From contig JACRTB010000003.1 in the NCBI GenBank assembly GCA_014385025.1, forward strand, positions 62,001-126,000: 64,000 nt of DNA. Direction: 5' to 3'. Shown piece by piece: positions 16,550 to 26,222 of the stretch. The stretch is from Yanshouia hominis. GTDB taxonomy: Bacteria; Bacillota; Clostridia; Oscillospirales; Ruminococcaceae. Position 1 is the first letter of the stretch. The number at the start of each line of letters is the position of its first letter. The notes beneath the pieces are model-generated. The model was not told the DNA's origin. It did not search any database and was given only the letters and a program-made list of their open reading frames with translations. A program made the position numbers and the translations under genes.

Positions 16550-17578
16550 ATGAAAAAGTATTTGGCAATTACGATGGCACTGGTACTTGTACTGGCGCTC
16601 GCGGCCTGCGGCGGTTCGTCATCGGCGGCTCCCGCTTCTTCCGCTGCCCCTGCTTCTTCCGAAGCTCCCGCTTCCTCTGCCGCTCCCGCTGCCCCTGCCC
16701 AGAAGCTGAAGGTTACTCTGGCGACCGGCGGCACCTCCGGCACCTATTATGCGGTCGGCGGCGCCATGCAGTCTGTGCTCAACAGCAAGCTGACCATGTC
16801 GGATCTGACCGTTGAGTCGACCGGCGCTTCCAAGGCTAACGTCAACCTGATCACCGACGGCGAGGCCGAGATGGCGATCCTGCAGTCCGACGTGGTTTCC
16901 TATGCCCACACCGGCACCAACACCTTTGCCGAAACCGGCGTTGAGGACAGTGCTCTGTGGGTCGCGGGCCTCTACAATGAGACCGTGCAGATCATTGCGA
17001 CCAAGGACATCACCGATGTTTCCCAGCTCAAGGGCAAGACCGTCTGCATGGGCGACGTCGGTTCCGGCACCCGCGTCAACGCGGAGCAGGTTCTGGCCGC
17101 TTACGGCATGACCGCCGACGACGTCAATGCGGTTTCCGGCTCCTTCCAGGACGGCGTGGACGGCATCAAGGACGGCAAGGTTGACGCTGCCTTTACCGTG
17201 GCCGGCGCTCCTACCACCGCGATCACCGACCTTGCCACCACCAATGAATTCAACATGCTTTCCCTGACCGATGAGGCCCTGTCTTACATCGGCGAGAACT
17301 TCCCCTTCCTGGTTCAGGATAACCTGCCTGCCGGCACCTACAACGGCATCGACCAGGAAACCAAGTGCGTGGCCGTTCAGGCTGCTCTGGTCGCCTCCAA
17401 GGACGTTTCCGAGGACGTGGTGTACGAGCTGCTCAAGACCATGTTTGACAGCAAGTCGGACCTCGAACAGGCTCATGCCAAGTTCCAGTTCCTCGATCCT
17501 GAGTACGCGGTTTCCGGTGCTTCCGTTCCCCTGCATCCCGGTGCTGAGAAGTTCTACAAGGAAATCGGCGTGCTGTAA
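16550..17578 (+). CDS. TAXI-family TRAP transporter binding lipoprotein
   Basis: The 342-residue lipoprotein captures a substrate, in this family often a carboxylate or amino acid such as glutamate, and passes it to a sodium- or proton-driven TRAP permease. The signal ends in LALAAC with Cys20. A low-complexity Ala-Ser-Pro linker (about 22-50) spaces it from the membrane. The core begins with VTLATGGTSGTYYAVGGAMQ, diagnostic of the TAXI group, and includes VCMGDVGSGTRVNAEQVL. GGGAGG lies 7 bp before the ATG. It heads an operon with a DUF1850 protein and the fused permease. Codon use is strongly biased to C-ending codons, suggesting high expression. Confidence 0.94.
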   Translation: MKKYLAITMALVLVLALAACGGSSSAAPASSAAPASSEAPASSAAPAAPAQKLKVTLATGGTSGTYYAVGGAMQSVLNSKLTMSDLTVESTGASKANVNLITDGEAEMAILQSDVVSYAHTGTNTFAETGVEDSALWVAGLYNETVQIIATKDITDVSQLKGKTVCMGDVGSGTRVNAEQVLAAYGMTADDVNAVSGSFQDGVDGIKDGKVDAAFTVAGAPTTAITDLATTNEFNMLSLTDEALSYIGENFPFLVQDNLPAGTYNGIDQETKCVAVQAALVASKDVSEDVVYELLKTMFDSKSDLEQAHAKFQFLDPEYAVSGASVPLHPGAEKFYKEIGVL

Positions 17579-17584
17579 TTTACA

Positions 17585-18070
17585 GTGTCCGCATCTGTAA
17601 AGTATGTAAAAGCGGCCGCCACGATAATGGTCATAATTATCGCGGCGGCCCTTCTTTTCAGCCCTCATTCTTTTTTAACCCTGCGGAACCGGGACACCGG
17701 AGAGTTGTATGGGCGCTACCCCATGAAGGAAGGCGGGCGCTTTTCCGTCGAATTCAAGCATTCCATCAATCTGAGCCCCGTCATTGACGTGTATCAGATC
17801 GAGGACGGGGATATTTATGTTGAGGAGACGATTTACTACCACTTTGGCGCGGGAGTTCAGACCGAGCTCAACGAGGGAGAGACGCTGACCTACGGGGAGG
17901 ACGGATCGATGATCGTGGGAAATATCCATCAGCTTCGAAACAATGTGGGCTATATCGTTGGTACGGTATATGACCATCTGCTGACGGTGAACGGTCGGGA
18001 AATCAGCCTGCGCGACTTGTGCGGAAAAAACGCAGCGGTTCGTTTTAATTATGAATGGCAGCTGTTTTGA
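17585..18070 (+). CDS. DUF1850 protein of the TRAP operon
   Basis: The 161-residue product has one N-terminal membrane segment (about 8-25) and an extracytoplasmic domain with FSVEFKHSINLSPVIDVYQIEDG and a later GREISLRDLCGKNAAVRFNYEWQ, matching DUF1850. This family is encoded between TAXI binding proteins and fused TRAP permeases in many bacteria, but its role is unproven. The GTG start lies 6 bp after the preceding stop and has no clear ribosome site, so it is probably translated by coupling. Confidence 0.82.
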   Translation: MSASVKYVKAAATIMVIIIAAALLFSPHSFLTLRNRDTGELYGRYPMKEGGRFSVEFKHSINLSPVIDVYQIEDGDIYVEETIYYHFGAGVQTELNEGETLTYGEDGSMIVGNIHQLRNNVGYIVGTVYDHLLTVNGREISLRDLCGKNAAVRFNYEWQLF

Positions 18071-18098
18071 GGAACAAAAATCGAAGGAGGAATCTGCT

Positions 18099-20222
18099 TT
18101 GTCCGACAATGAGAAGACAAGGGTCAACGCATCACCGGCAGTGGATGTAGAGGTCGGTACAGCCGAAGATGTGGATGCGATCATGAAAAAATATGATCGT
18201 GAATCCAATGTCCGCGTCTGGGAGGGAACTCCCAAGTTTGCAATTCGTATCCTTCTGGCTGTGTTCGCCCTGTTCATGGTCTGGATGAACATGTTTGCCA
18301 CATGGGATGAGCGCTTCCGCCGCCCCTTGTTCGTGGGAATGGTCATTATTCTGGTCTTTCTTCTCTATCCCATCAAAAAGGGAAGCACCCGGAAAAATTC
18401 CGTCCCGTGGTATGACATTGTATTGGCAGCTGTGGGTGCAGGCAGCTTTTTCTACTACTGCCTGAACCTTGAAAAAATTGTCGATCTGGGCACCCGCATC
18501 AAACAGATTCATATTGTGCTGGGTATTATTGGAATTCTGGTGCTGGCCGAATGCTGCCGGCGTGTGGTCGGCATTCCGATTCTGGTCGTGGCATCCTGCT
18601 TTGTCCTCTATGCATTTCTTGGAGCGGGCAAATCGCTGCGTGCGGTGATTTATAACCTGTTCTATACCACAACCGGTGTCATCGGTACTCCGATCGGCGT
18701 CTGTTCGACCTATATTGTGTTATTTGTCATCTTCGGCGCCTTCCTTGAGGCAACCGGCATTGCCAACTTCTTTATCGACTGTGCCAATGCGCTGGCCGGC
18801 GCGGCAACCGGCGGCCCTGCCAAGGTGGCGGTCATCTCTTCCGCGCTCTGCGGCATGGTTTCGGGTTCTTCGGTCGGCAATACCGTAACCACCGGTTCGG
18901 TTACCATTCCGCTGATGAAAAAGACCGGCTACCCCGGGGAGTTTGCGGGCGCGGTGGAAGCCGCCGCCTCCACCGGCGGCCAGATCATGCCCCCCATCAT
19001 GGGCGCCGCCGCCTTCCTGATGGCGGAGATGACCGGAAATCCCTACTCCTATATTCTGGTTCGGGCGATTCTGCCTGCCGCCCTTTACTTCACCGGCATC
19101 TTCCTGATGGTGCATTTTAAGGCAAAGAAGATGGGCCTGCGCGGACTGCCCAAGGAAGAACTCCCCAAGTCTCGGGATATCCTTCCCAAGATTTATCTGA
19201 TCATTCCGCTGGTCGTTCTGGTGTATATGATCATCAACGGCAAGACGATGGCCACCGCTGCCGTTTATGCCACCTTCTACACCATCACCGTCTGTATGAT
19301 CAACCGGGAACCCTCTAAAGGCAAGAAGGCTGTCATGGCCCTTTCGCTGCTCCCGCTGTTGGTGCTGACCTTTGCCGAGCAGAATTTTGCCGGCATAAAA
19401 CCGCTGGGGCTGAAATTTTCCACCTTCATGATGTTGGTTTATGGGCTTTTTGCACTGCTCAATGTGGCTGTCAGCCCTGAGAATCGCAGCAAGCTCGTCA
19501 CCTTTGTGGATGCGCTGGAGAATGGCGGACGCAACTGCCTGTCTGTTGCCACTGCCTGCGGCATCGCCGGAATCATCGCCGGCGTCGTTACCATGACCGG
19601 CCTCGGTCAGGTCCTGATCTCGCTGATTGTCGGCCTGGCACAGGGGCGTCTGATTATTGCCCTGATCCTGACCATGCTCTGCTGCATCGTGCTCGGCATG
19701 GGCGTTCCCACCACCGCCAACTACGTCATTATGGCGACTACCTGTGCGCCGATTCTGATCAACGGCATGGGAATGAATGTCATCGCCGCCCATATGTTCG
19801 TGTTCTACTTTGGCATTGTGGCGGACATTACCCCGCCCGTGGCGCTGGCTGCGTATGCGGGTTCCGCCATTGCCAAGGCACCTCCGATGAAGACGGCCTT
19901 CAATGCCACACGTCTGGCAATTGCGGCGTTTATCATCCCTTACATCTTTGCGTTCAACAACGCGATGCTCTTTATTGATACTCAGTGGTACGAGGTCGTA
20001 CAGGTAGTTGTTTCCTCCTTTATCGGGATGCTGCTGATTGCCTCGGGATTGATGGGTTACATGTTCCGGGATTTGAAATGGCCGGCAAGGCTGATCGGAA
20101 TTGTGGGTGGTCTCTGCCTGATTTATCCCGGACTGATCACCGACCTCATCGGCATTGGTGTGCTGGTTGCACTGGTCCTGCTTCAGATGATGGGCAAAAA
20201 GTCCCCGGCTAAATTGGCTTAA
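18099..20222 (+). CDS. TRAP transporter permease, fused small and large subunits
   Basis: The 707-residue membrane protein combines the 4-helix DctQ-like and the 12-helix DctM-like subunits, as is normal for TAXI systems. The long hydrophobic series runs from about residue 50 to the end. It includes GAAATGGPAKVAVISSALCGMVSGSSVGNT and GMGVPTTANYVIM, hallmark loops of the DctM fold. The TTG at 18099 is preferred because AAGGAGG precedes it by 7 bp; the frame is open 16 codons further up. It imports the substrate caught by the TAXI lipoprotein. A terminator follows. Confidence 0.92.
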   Translation: MSDNEKTRVNASPAVDVEVGTAEDVDAIMKKYDRESNVRVWEGTPKFAIRILLAVFALFMVWMNMFATWDERFRRPLFVGMVIILVFLLYPIKKGSTRKNSVPWYDIVLAAVGAGSFFYYCLNLEKIVDLGTRIKQIHIVLGIIGILVLAECCRRVVGIPILVVASCFVLYAFLGAGKSLRAVIYNLFYTTTGVIGTPIGVCSTYIVLFVIFGAFLEATGIANFFIDCANALAGAATGGPAKVAVISSALCGMVSGSSVGNTVTTGSVTIPLMKKTGYPGEFAGAVEAAASTGGQIMPPIMGAAAFLMAEMTGNPYSYILVRAILPAALYFTGIFLMVHFKAKKMGLRGLPKEELPKSRDILPKIYLIIPLVVLVYMIINGKTMATAAVYATFYTITVCMINREPSKGKKAVMALSLLPLLVLTFAEQNFAGIKPLGLKFSTFMMLVYGLFALLNVAVSPENRSKLVTFVDALENGGRNCLSVATACGIAGIIAGVVTMTGLGQVLISLIVGLAQGRLIIALILTMLCCIVLGMGVPTTANYVIMATTCAPILINGMGMNVIAAHMFVFYFGIVADITPPVALAAYAGSAIAKAPPMKTAFNATRLAIAAFIIPYIFAFNNAMLFIDTQWYEVVQVVVSSFIGMLLIASGLMGYMFRDLKWPARLIGIVGGLCLIYPGLITDLIGIGVLVALVLLQMMGKKSPAKLA

Positions 20223-20257
20223 GAGAATATTCTGTCCGATTCCCCAATATGCTGAAA

Positions 20258-20289
20258 AGAGCCGCGGGCACTGCCCACGGCTCTTTTTG
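20258..20289 (+). terminator. Terminator of the TRAP operon
   Basis: AGCCGCGGGCA and TGCCCACGGCT form a stem with one wobble pair, followed by CTTTTTG, 36 bp after the permease stop. Confidence 0.85.
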
Positions 20290-20428
20290 CGGAATCCCGC
20301 CGTGTGCCGCCGTAGGATGAATCATCTTTCTTAACAACTTTTTGACAACGGGGCGGGGCATATTTAGTTGGCAACCGGGCTGTAAGGTGATATTGTATAA
20401 GAGAAGAAATCGGAAAGGAGGATTGAGG

Positions 20429-21508
20429 ATGAAACGTTCTCTTTTAAGGCAACAAGCCTCTCGGCCGATTGTTTCAAATGTGCTTCGCACTTTGTTTTTT
20501 CTGACTGTCGCCACGGGAATTTGTATTCTTCTGCGGATGATCGACAACAGGGATACCTATGTGCCGATGCTTTTCATCCTTTTTGTATTTTTAGTGGCAA
20601 GATATACTGATGGTTTTTGGTATGGGGTTGGCGCGTCTCTGGCCGGAGTTCTTCTTGTAAATTATCTGTTCACCTATCCTTATTTTAACTTTAATTTTAC
20701 TTTGGCAGGTTATCCGATCACCATCCTGTGCATGCTGGTGGTTTCCACCGCGACCAGCATGCTGACCACACAAAACAAGCGGCAGGAGCAAATCCGAATC
20801 GAGGCGGAAAAGGAAAAGACCCGCAGCAACCTTCTGAGGGCGGTATCGCATGACCTGCGCACCCCTCTGACCTCGATTCTGGGGGCCATTTCGGCGGTGA
20901 TTGAGAATGACAGGATTCTTGGCAGCGAAGAACGGCTCAGCCTTTTACACGACGCGCAGGATGATGCGCGATGGCTGATTAAAATGGTGGAAAATCTTTT
21001 AACCATCACCCGCATCGATGCAGACGAAAATACGCGGCTTTATAAAGAACCCGAGGCGGTCGAGGAGCTGATCGCTTCGGCCGCCGCCAAGCATCGCAAA
21101 CGCTTCGGAGAACCTCCGCTGTCGGTCAGCATTCCGAGCGAGCTGCTGATGGTGCCGATGGATGCTGTTCTGATTGAACAGGTGATTACCAACCTTCTCG
21201 AAAACGCGGTTCTGCATGCCAAGGGCGCCGACCGGATTACGCTCTCGGTCCGCCGGGAAGACTCCAATGCCGTCTTTGAGGTAAGCGACAATGGAGCGGG
21301 GATTCCGGAGAAGCTGCTCCCGCATATCTTTGATGGATATTTCCGCCAGAACTATGAGGAGGAAGGCGACAGCAAACGAAATATGGGAATCGGTCTTTCG
21401 GTCTGCGAGACCATTGTACGGGCGCACAACGGAACAATGAGCGCCTTTAACAAAGAAGGCGGCGGAGCGGTTTTTCGCTTTATTCTGCCGCTTGGGGAGG
21501 AATATTAG
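20429..21508 (+). CDS. KdpD-like sensor histidine kinase (DUF4118 type)
   Basis: The 359-residue kinase corresponds to the C-terminal half of KdpD. It has a DUF4118 block of four membrane helices (about 20-115), then a HisKA domain with His141 in RAVSHDLRTPLTS and an HATPase domain (NLLENAVLHA, then DNGAGIPE and MGIGLSVC). The N-terminal KdpD and UspA domains are absent. KdpD senses potassium or turgor in other bacteria; here no kdpFABC genes are near, so the target is open. AAGGAGG lies 7 bp before the ATG. It is directly followed by its response regulator. Confidence 0.9.
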   Translation: MKRSLLRQQASRPIVSNVLRTLFFLTVATGICILLRMIDNRDTYVPMLFILFVFLVARYTDGFWYGVGASLAGVLLVNYLFTYPYFNFNFTLAGYPITILCMLVVSTATSMLTTQNKRQEQIRIEAEKEKTRSNLLRAVSHDLRTPLTSILGAISAVIENDRILGSEERLSLLHDAQDDARWLIKMVENLLTITRIDADENTRLYKEPEAVEELIASAAAKHRKRFGEPPLSVSIPSELLMVPMDAVLIEQVITNLLENAVLHAKGADRITLSVRREDSNAVFEVSDNGAGIPEKLLPHIFDGYFRQNYEEEGDSKRNMGIGLSVCETIVRAHNGTMSAFNKEGGGAVFRFILPLGEEY

Positions 21509-22216
21509 TTGAATAACCGGTACAGTATTTTGATCGTTGAGGATGAGAAAAGCATCGTCAGTTTTATGAAGACGATCCTGACAGCCAATGATTACGATGT
21601 TTTGGTGGCCCGCGATGGGGAACAGGCATTGATGATGGTGAATTCCCACTGCCCGGATATGATTATCCTCGACCTCGGCCTCCCCGACATGGACGGACTG
21701 AAGATTATCAAGGCGGTGCGGGAATGGTCGCAGGTGCCGATCATCGTTGTTTCGGCCCGCAGCCGCGAGCAGGATAAGGTGATGGCACTCGACCTTGGGG
21801 CGGATGATTATGTGACCAAGCCGTTCGGAACCTCCGAGCTGCTCGCGAGGGTGCGCACAGGAATCCGTCATATTATCGGGCGATCCGCCAACGCAGAGGC
21901 AATGCCGGATGGGGTGTTTCGGGCGGGCGACCTGAGCGTTGATTACAAAAAGCGTCACGTTTATGTTGACGGCGAAGACGCCCACCTTACCAAGGTGGAA
22001 TATAAAATCGTTTCCCTCCTCTCGGAGTATGCCGGGCGGGTACTGACCTATGACTTCCTGATCAAAAACATCTGGGGACAGAATGCCAACTACAACAACC
22101 AGATTCTGCGGGTTAACATGGCCAATATCCGACGCAAGATTGAAAAAGACCCTGCCGATCCCAAATATATCTTCACCGAAATGGGAGTTGGCTACCGAAT
22201 GGTGGATGCCGACTGA
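21509..22216 (+). CDS. KdpE-like response regulator
   Basis: The 235-residue protein has a receiver domain with acidic residues at 11-13, phospho-acceptor Asp55 in IILDLGLPD and Lys in YVTKPFGTSE, then an OmpR/PhoB winged helix ending in EMGVGYRMVD. The DLGLPDMDGL sequence and partner make KdpE the closest named relative. The TTG start follows directly after the kinase stop, and GGGGAGG 8 bp upstream lies within the kinase gene, so the pair is tightly coupled. Output promoters cannot be named. Confidence 0.92.
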   Translation: MNNRYSILIVEDEKSIVSFMKTILTANDYDVLVARDGEQALMMVNSHCPDMIILDLGLPDMDGLKIIKAVREWSQVPIIVVSARSREQDKVMALDLGADDYVTKPFGTSELLARVRTGIRHIIGRSANAEAMPDGVFRAGDLSVDYKKRHVYVDGEDAHLTKVEYKIVSLLSEYAGRVLTYDFLIKNIWGQNANYNNQILRVNMANIRRKIEKDPADPKYIFTEMGVGYRMVDAD

Positions 22217-22660
22217 CTGCGAATCAAAATCACGTGTTCAGCTTGCGGCTTGAGTCGTTGCCAAAGGGGTTATAATGCCGGGCCGTATCGCAAGCGCATC
22301 AAGACTTTAACTGAATTCAGTGCCTTTTATCACGTAACGGGCGGCGCGAATGGTCGAATCCATCTGTGCCCGCCCGCTTCTTTGTTTTCTTTTCATGGCT
22401 GCCTGCAGGCTTCTGCCCGATGGACGGCCCGCTTGAGAAGAGGGAGGAACCGCGTCCGTTTATGCCATCCAAAGAAGCGGGCGCTTACAATAGCGCAGAT
22501 GTCGACCGGGGGACATGTCCGATGCCCATATCCCTTCCAAAGAGGCGAACAGACCGATTCCTGATAAAGGTCATGATATCCGCTTTGCCGTGCTCAATGC
22601 TTGAGTTAAAGTTTTTCATTGCTACCAGCAGAACGGATACTTGTCCTATGCACAAAACAG
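22217..22660. other. Intergenic region without a supported gene
   Basis: Several frames are open but none has a ribosome site or a recognisable product. The region holds one copy of a dispersed intergenic repeat (22588-22636) and ends at a shared terminator. Confidence 0.5.
22588..22636 (+). repeat. Dispersed intergenic repeat, copy 1
   Basis: It begins CCGTGCTCAATGCTTGAG, then TTAAAGTTTTTC, then CTACCAGCAGAACGG. It shares the GCTCAATGC, AAG-TTTTT and CC(A/G)GCA-A landmarks with copies at 33187 and, inverted, 52945. It is the most diverged of the three. Confidence 0.45.
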
Positions 22661-22702
22661 CCCGGGCGCATTCCCATTAAGGGAATGCGCCCGGGTTTGT
22701 TT
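22661..22702. terminator. Terminator after etfA, usable from both sides
   Basis: A perfect 15-bp stem (CCCGGGCGCATTCCC at 22661-22675 with 22681-22695) around ATTAA is followed by TTTGTTT on the plus strand and a T-rich CTGTTTTG on the minus strand. Confidence 0.85.
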
Positions 22703-22726
22703 GCTCTAACAGGAGGGGAAACTGAT

Positions 22727-23839
22727 TTATTTCGCAGCCTTCGCAGTCTTGATAGCTTCGATCAGCAGGGGAGTGACCTTGAAGAGATCGCCGCAGATGC
22801 CATAGTCGGCAATCTCAAAGATGGGGGCGCTCTCGTTCTTGTTCACTGCGATGATGCACTCGGAATCCTGCATGCCGGCCTTGTGCTGGATCGCGCCGGA
22901 GATGCCGAGGGCGACGTAGATCTTCGGATGGACGGTCTTGCCGGTCTGGCCAACCTGATGGTCGGCGGAGAGCCAGCCCGAGTCGATGGTGGCACGAGAG
23001 CCGCCGACGACGCCGCCGAGAACCTCGGCAAGCTCCTCGGCGAGCTTGATGCCGCCCTCAACATCCTTGGAGATGCCGCGGCCCACCGAAACAACCACAT
23101 CGGCGCCGATCAGATCGACCATCTTCTTGGCGGCCTTGACGACCTCGACGACCTGAGTATCCAGATCGGCCTCGGTGAGGGAGAAGTTCGGCTTGATGAT
23201 CTGGCAGGCGTCGGCCTTGGCCTGATCAAACGCGGCCTTCTTCATAACGCCGGGACGGACGGTCGCCATCGCGGGACGGAAACGGGGGCAGATGATGGTT
23301 GCCATCAGATGGCCGCCGAATGCCGGACGGGTCATCTTCAGGTTGCGGTCATCCTCCTTGATGCTGTCGATCATGGCAGGAGCCAGAGTCGAAGCGGAAC
23401 GCAGGAAGTCCTTATACTTGGGAACATCGATGTCCAGATGGGTGCAGTCGGCGCACAGGCCGGTGTGCAGGCGGGCGGCGCAGCGCGGGCCGAGGTCACG
23501 GCCGATATTGGTCGCGCCGATCAGCATGGCTTCGGGCTTGTACTCCCGAATCACGTCGCAGATCACCTTGGTGTAGCCGTCGGTGGTGTAGTTCTCAAGC
23601 AGAGGGCTGTCGCAGACATAAACGCCGTCGGCGCCGTAGCCGCCGAGTTCCTTGGCGATGCCCTCGACATTGCTGCCGAGCAGCAGGCCGTAGAGCTTGG
23701 AGCCGAGCTCGTCGGCCAGCTTGCGGCCCTCGGAGATCAACTCGAAGGAGGTGGGCATCATTTTGCCCTGGCGCTGTTCGCAGAATACCCAAATGCCGCC
23801 GTTGAATTCCTCAATTGCAGCACTGTTGTAATTAGACAT
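22727..23839 (-). CDS. etfA: Electron transfer flavoprotein, alpha subunit
   Basis: The 370-residue protein is the FAD-carrying large subunit of EtfAB. With butyryl-CoA dehydrogenase it forms the clostridial complex that couples crotonyl-CoA reduction by NADH to ferredoxin reduction (flavin-based electron bifurcation). The C-terminal FAD domain shows VVSVGRGISKDVEGG, GGVVGGSRATIDSGWL and HPKIYVALGISGAIQHKAGM. The ATG at 23837-23839 was preferred: GGGAG is 11 bp upstream, and the TTG three codons earlier is too close to it. The gene follows etfB by 21 bp and ends at a strong terminator. No oddities. Confidence 0.96.
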   Translation of the reverse strand: MSNYNSAAIEEFNGGIWVFCEQRQGKMMPTSFELISEGRKLADELGSKLYGLLLGSNVEGIAKELGGYGADGVYVCDSPLLENYTTDGYTKVICDVIREYKPEAMLIGATNIGRDLGPRCAARLHTGLCADCTHLDIDVPKYKDFLRSASTLAPAMIDSIKEDDRNLKMTRPAFGGHLMATIICPRFRPAMATVRPGVMKKAAFDQAKADACQIIKPNFSLTEADLDTQVVEVVKAAKKMVDLIGADVVVSVGRGISKDVEGGIKLAEELAEVLGGVVGGSRATIDSGWLSADHQVGQTGKTVHPKIYVALGISGAIQHKAGMQDSECIIAVNKNESAPIFEIADYGICGDLFKVTPLLIEAIKTAKAAK

Positions 23840-23860
23840 ATTCTTCAAATCTCCCTTCTA

Positions 23861-24661
23861 TCAGATCATGTGCTTGGCCGCAAGGATGCCGGCCAGCTTG
23901 TCGCAGGTGGCCTTATCGGCGCCCTCCAGCATCATGCCGACACCCTTCTGGGGAGGAGTGAAGGACTTAAAGATGTTGGTAGGAGAGCCCTTGAGGCCGA
24001 TCGTGCTGGGATCGATGAGGGGATCGTCCTTGAGGGTGTTGTAATCAAAGATCTCATAAGGCTTGGCATAGCATTCGAAAATGCCGTTTACGCTCATATA
24101 GCGGGGGGTGTTGAGCTCCTTGATGCAGGTGATCAGGCAGGGGGTCTTGACCTTGATGGTCATGTAGCCGTCCTCGAGCATCCGCTTGATGGTGAGGGTG
24201 TCGCCGTCCTTCTTGATCTCGGCGGCGTAGGAAACCTGCGGAAGGCCAAGCTTCTCCGCGATCTGCGGGCCGACCTGAGCGGTGTCGCCGTCGATGGCCT
24301 GACGGCCGCACATGACGATGTCCTCGGGGCCGACGCCGATCTTGTTAATGGCGGCAGCAAGGATCTGGGAGGTCGCATAAGTATCGGAACCGCCGAATTC
24401 ACGTCCGGATACCAGAACAGCGCGGTCAACGCCGCGGGCCATGACCTCACGCAGCATTCCTTCTGCGGGGGGCGGGCCCATCGAGACAACGATGATTTCG
24501 GCGCCGGTCTGCTCCTTGAGGGACAGAGCGGCTTCGACAGCGTTGAGGTCGTCGGGGTTGGTAATCGCAGCCATGGAGGCGCGGTTCAGAGTGCCATCGG
24601 GATTCACGGCCACCTTACCAGAGGTATCGGGGACCTGCTTGACACAAACAATGATTTTCAT
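23861..24661 (-). CDS. etfB: Electron transfer flavoprotein, beta subunit
   Basis: The 266-residue small subunit binds the bifurcating FAD (or AMP in other Etfs) between itself and EtfA. It starts MKIIVCVKQVPDTSGKVAVN, and contains EAALSLKEQTGAEIIVVSMGP, then DTYATSQILAAAI and MCGRQAIDGDTAQVGPQIAEKLGLPQVSY, the signature block of the family. GGAGG precedes the ATG by 8 bp. Its place between bcd and etfA is the standard clostridial order and argues for one bifurcating complex. Confidence 0.96.
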   Translation of the reverse strand: MKIIVCVKQVPDTSGKVAVNPDGTLNRASMAAITNPDDLNAVEAALSLKEQTGAEIIVVSMGPPPAEGMLREVMARGVDRAVLVSGREFGGSDTYATSQILAAAINKIGVGPEDIVMCGRQAIDGDTAQVGPQIAEKLGLPQVSYAAEIKKDGDTLTIKRMLEDGYMTIKVKTPCLITCIKELNTPRYMSVNGIFECYAKPYEIFDYNTLKDDPLIDPSTIGLKGSPTNIFKSFTPPQKGVGMMLEGADKATCDKLAGILAAKHMI

Positions 24662-24679
24662 TTCGATCTGCCTCCTAAC

Positions 24680-25822
<1,143 letters not shown>

Positions 25823-25973
25823 ATTTGTTTTCTCCTCCTATGTTAGAGTCAAACACAACGGGCGGACTTGTCACCGCCCGACGGTTTCCCAGCGACCGGC
25901 TGAATTGCGTCTGAACCGGAATTTTGGCGCAAAACAACCCATGTATATCCTTGTTATAGATATAACAATTATA

Positions 25974-26002
25974 TTTATAGCACGACCGGAGCATGAATGC
26001 AA
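25974..26002 (-). promoter_or_regulatory. Promoter of bcd-etfB-etfA
   Basis: On the minus strand TTGCAT and TATAAA are 17 bp apart. The start of transcription would be near 25967, giving a leader of about 145 bases. The leader contains an inverted ATTGTTATATCTATAACAA-type repeat just after the -10. Confidence 0.6.
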
Positions 26003-26009
26003 GGGATAT

Positions 26010-26027
26010 TTGTTAATTTTCTAACAC
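26010..26027. promoter_or_regulatory. Rex-like redox operator upstream of bcd
   Basis: TTGTTAATTTTCTAACAC matches the clostridial Rex pattern TTGTTAA-N4-TTAACAA at 12 of 14 defined positions. It lies 7 bp upstream of the -35 of the bcd promoter. Rex is an NADH-sensing repressor known to control butyrate genes in clostridia. The rex gene itself is not in the window. Confidence 0.6.
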
Positions 26028-26176
26028 GAAGAAAAGATTTAGCAAAATAGCCTAATTTGAGACAAATTCATTTGGAGAAAAGGTAAAAATGAAAAAAATT
26101 CGATTCATTTGAAAAGGCCGCAATCCCACCGGGGGAGAACAGATCGCGGCAACGCTTCAGAAGGGGAGGCCCATGG

Positions 26177-26208
26177 AAAAGGCCGCGCTGCAAGATGCGG
26201 CGCGGCCT
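26177..26208 (-). terminator. Terminator of the CoA-transferase gene
   Basis: AGGCCGCGC and GCGCGGCCT pair around an 11-base loop, then TTTTCC on the minus strand, 15 bp after the stop codon. Confidence 0.8.
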
Positions 26209-26222
26209 GGAAAAGCGGGAGA

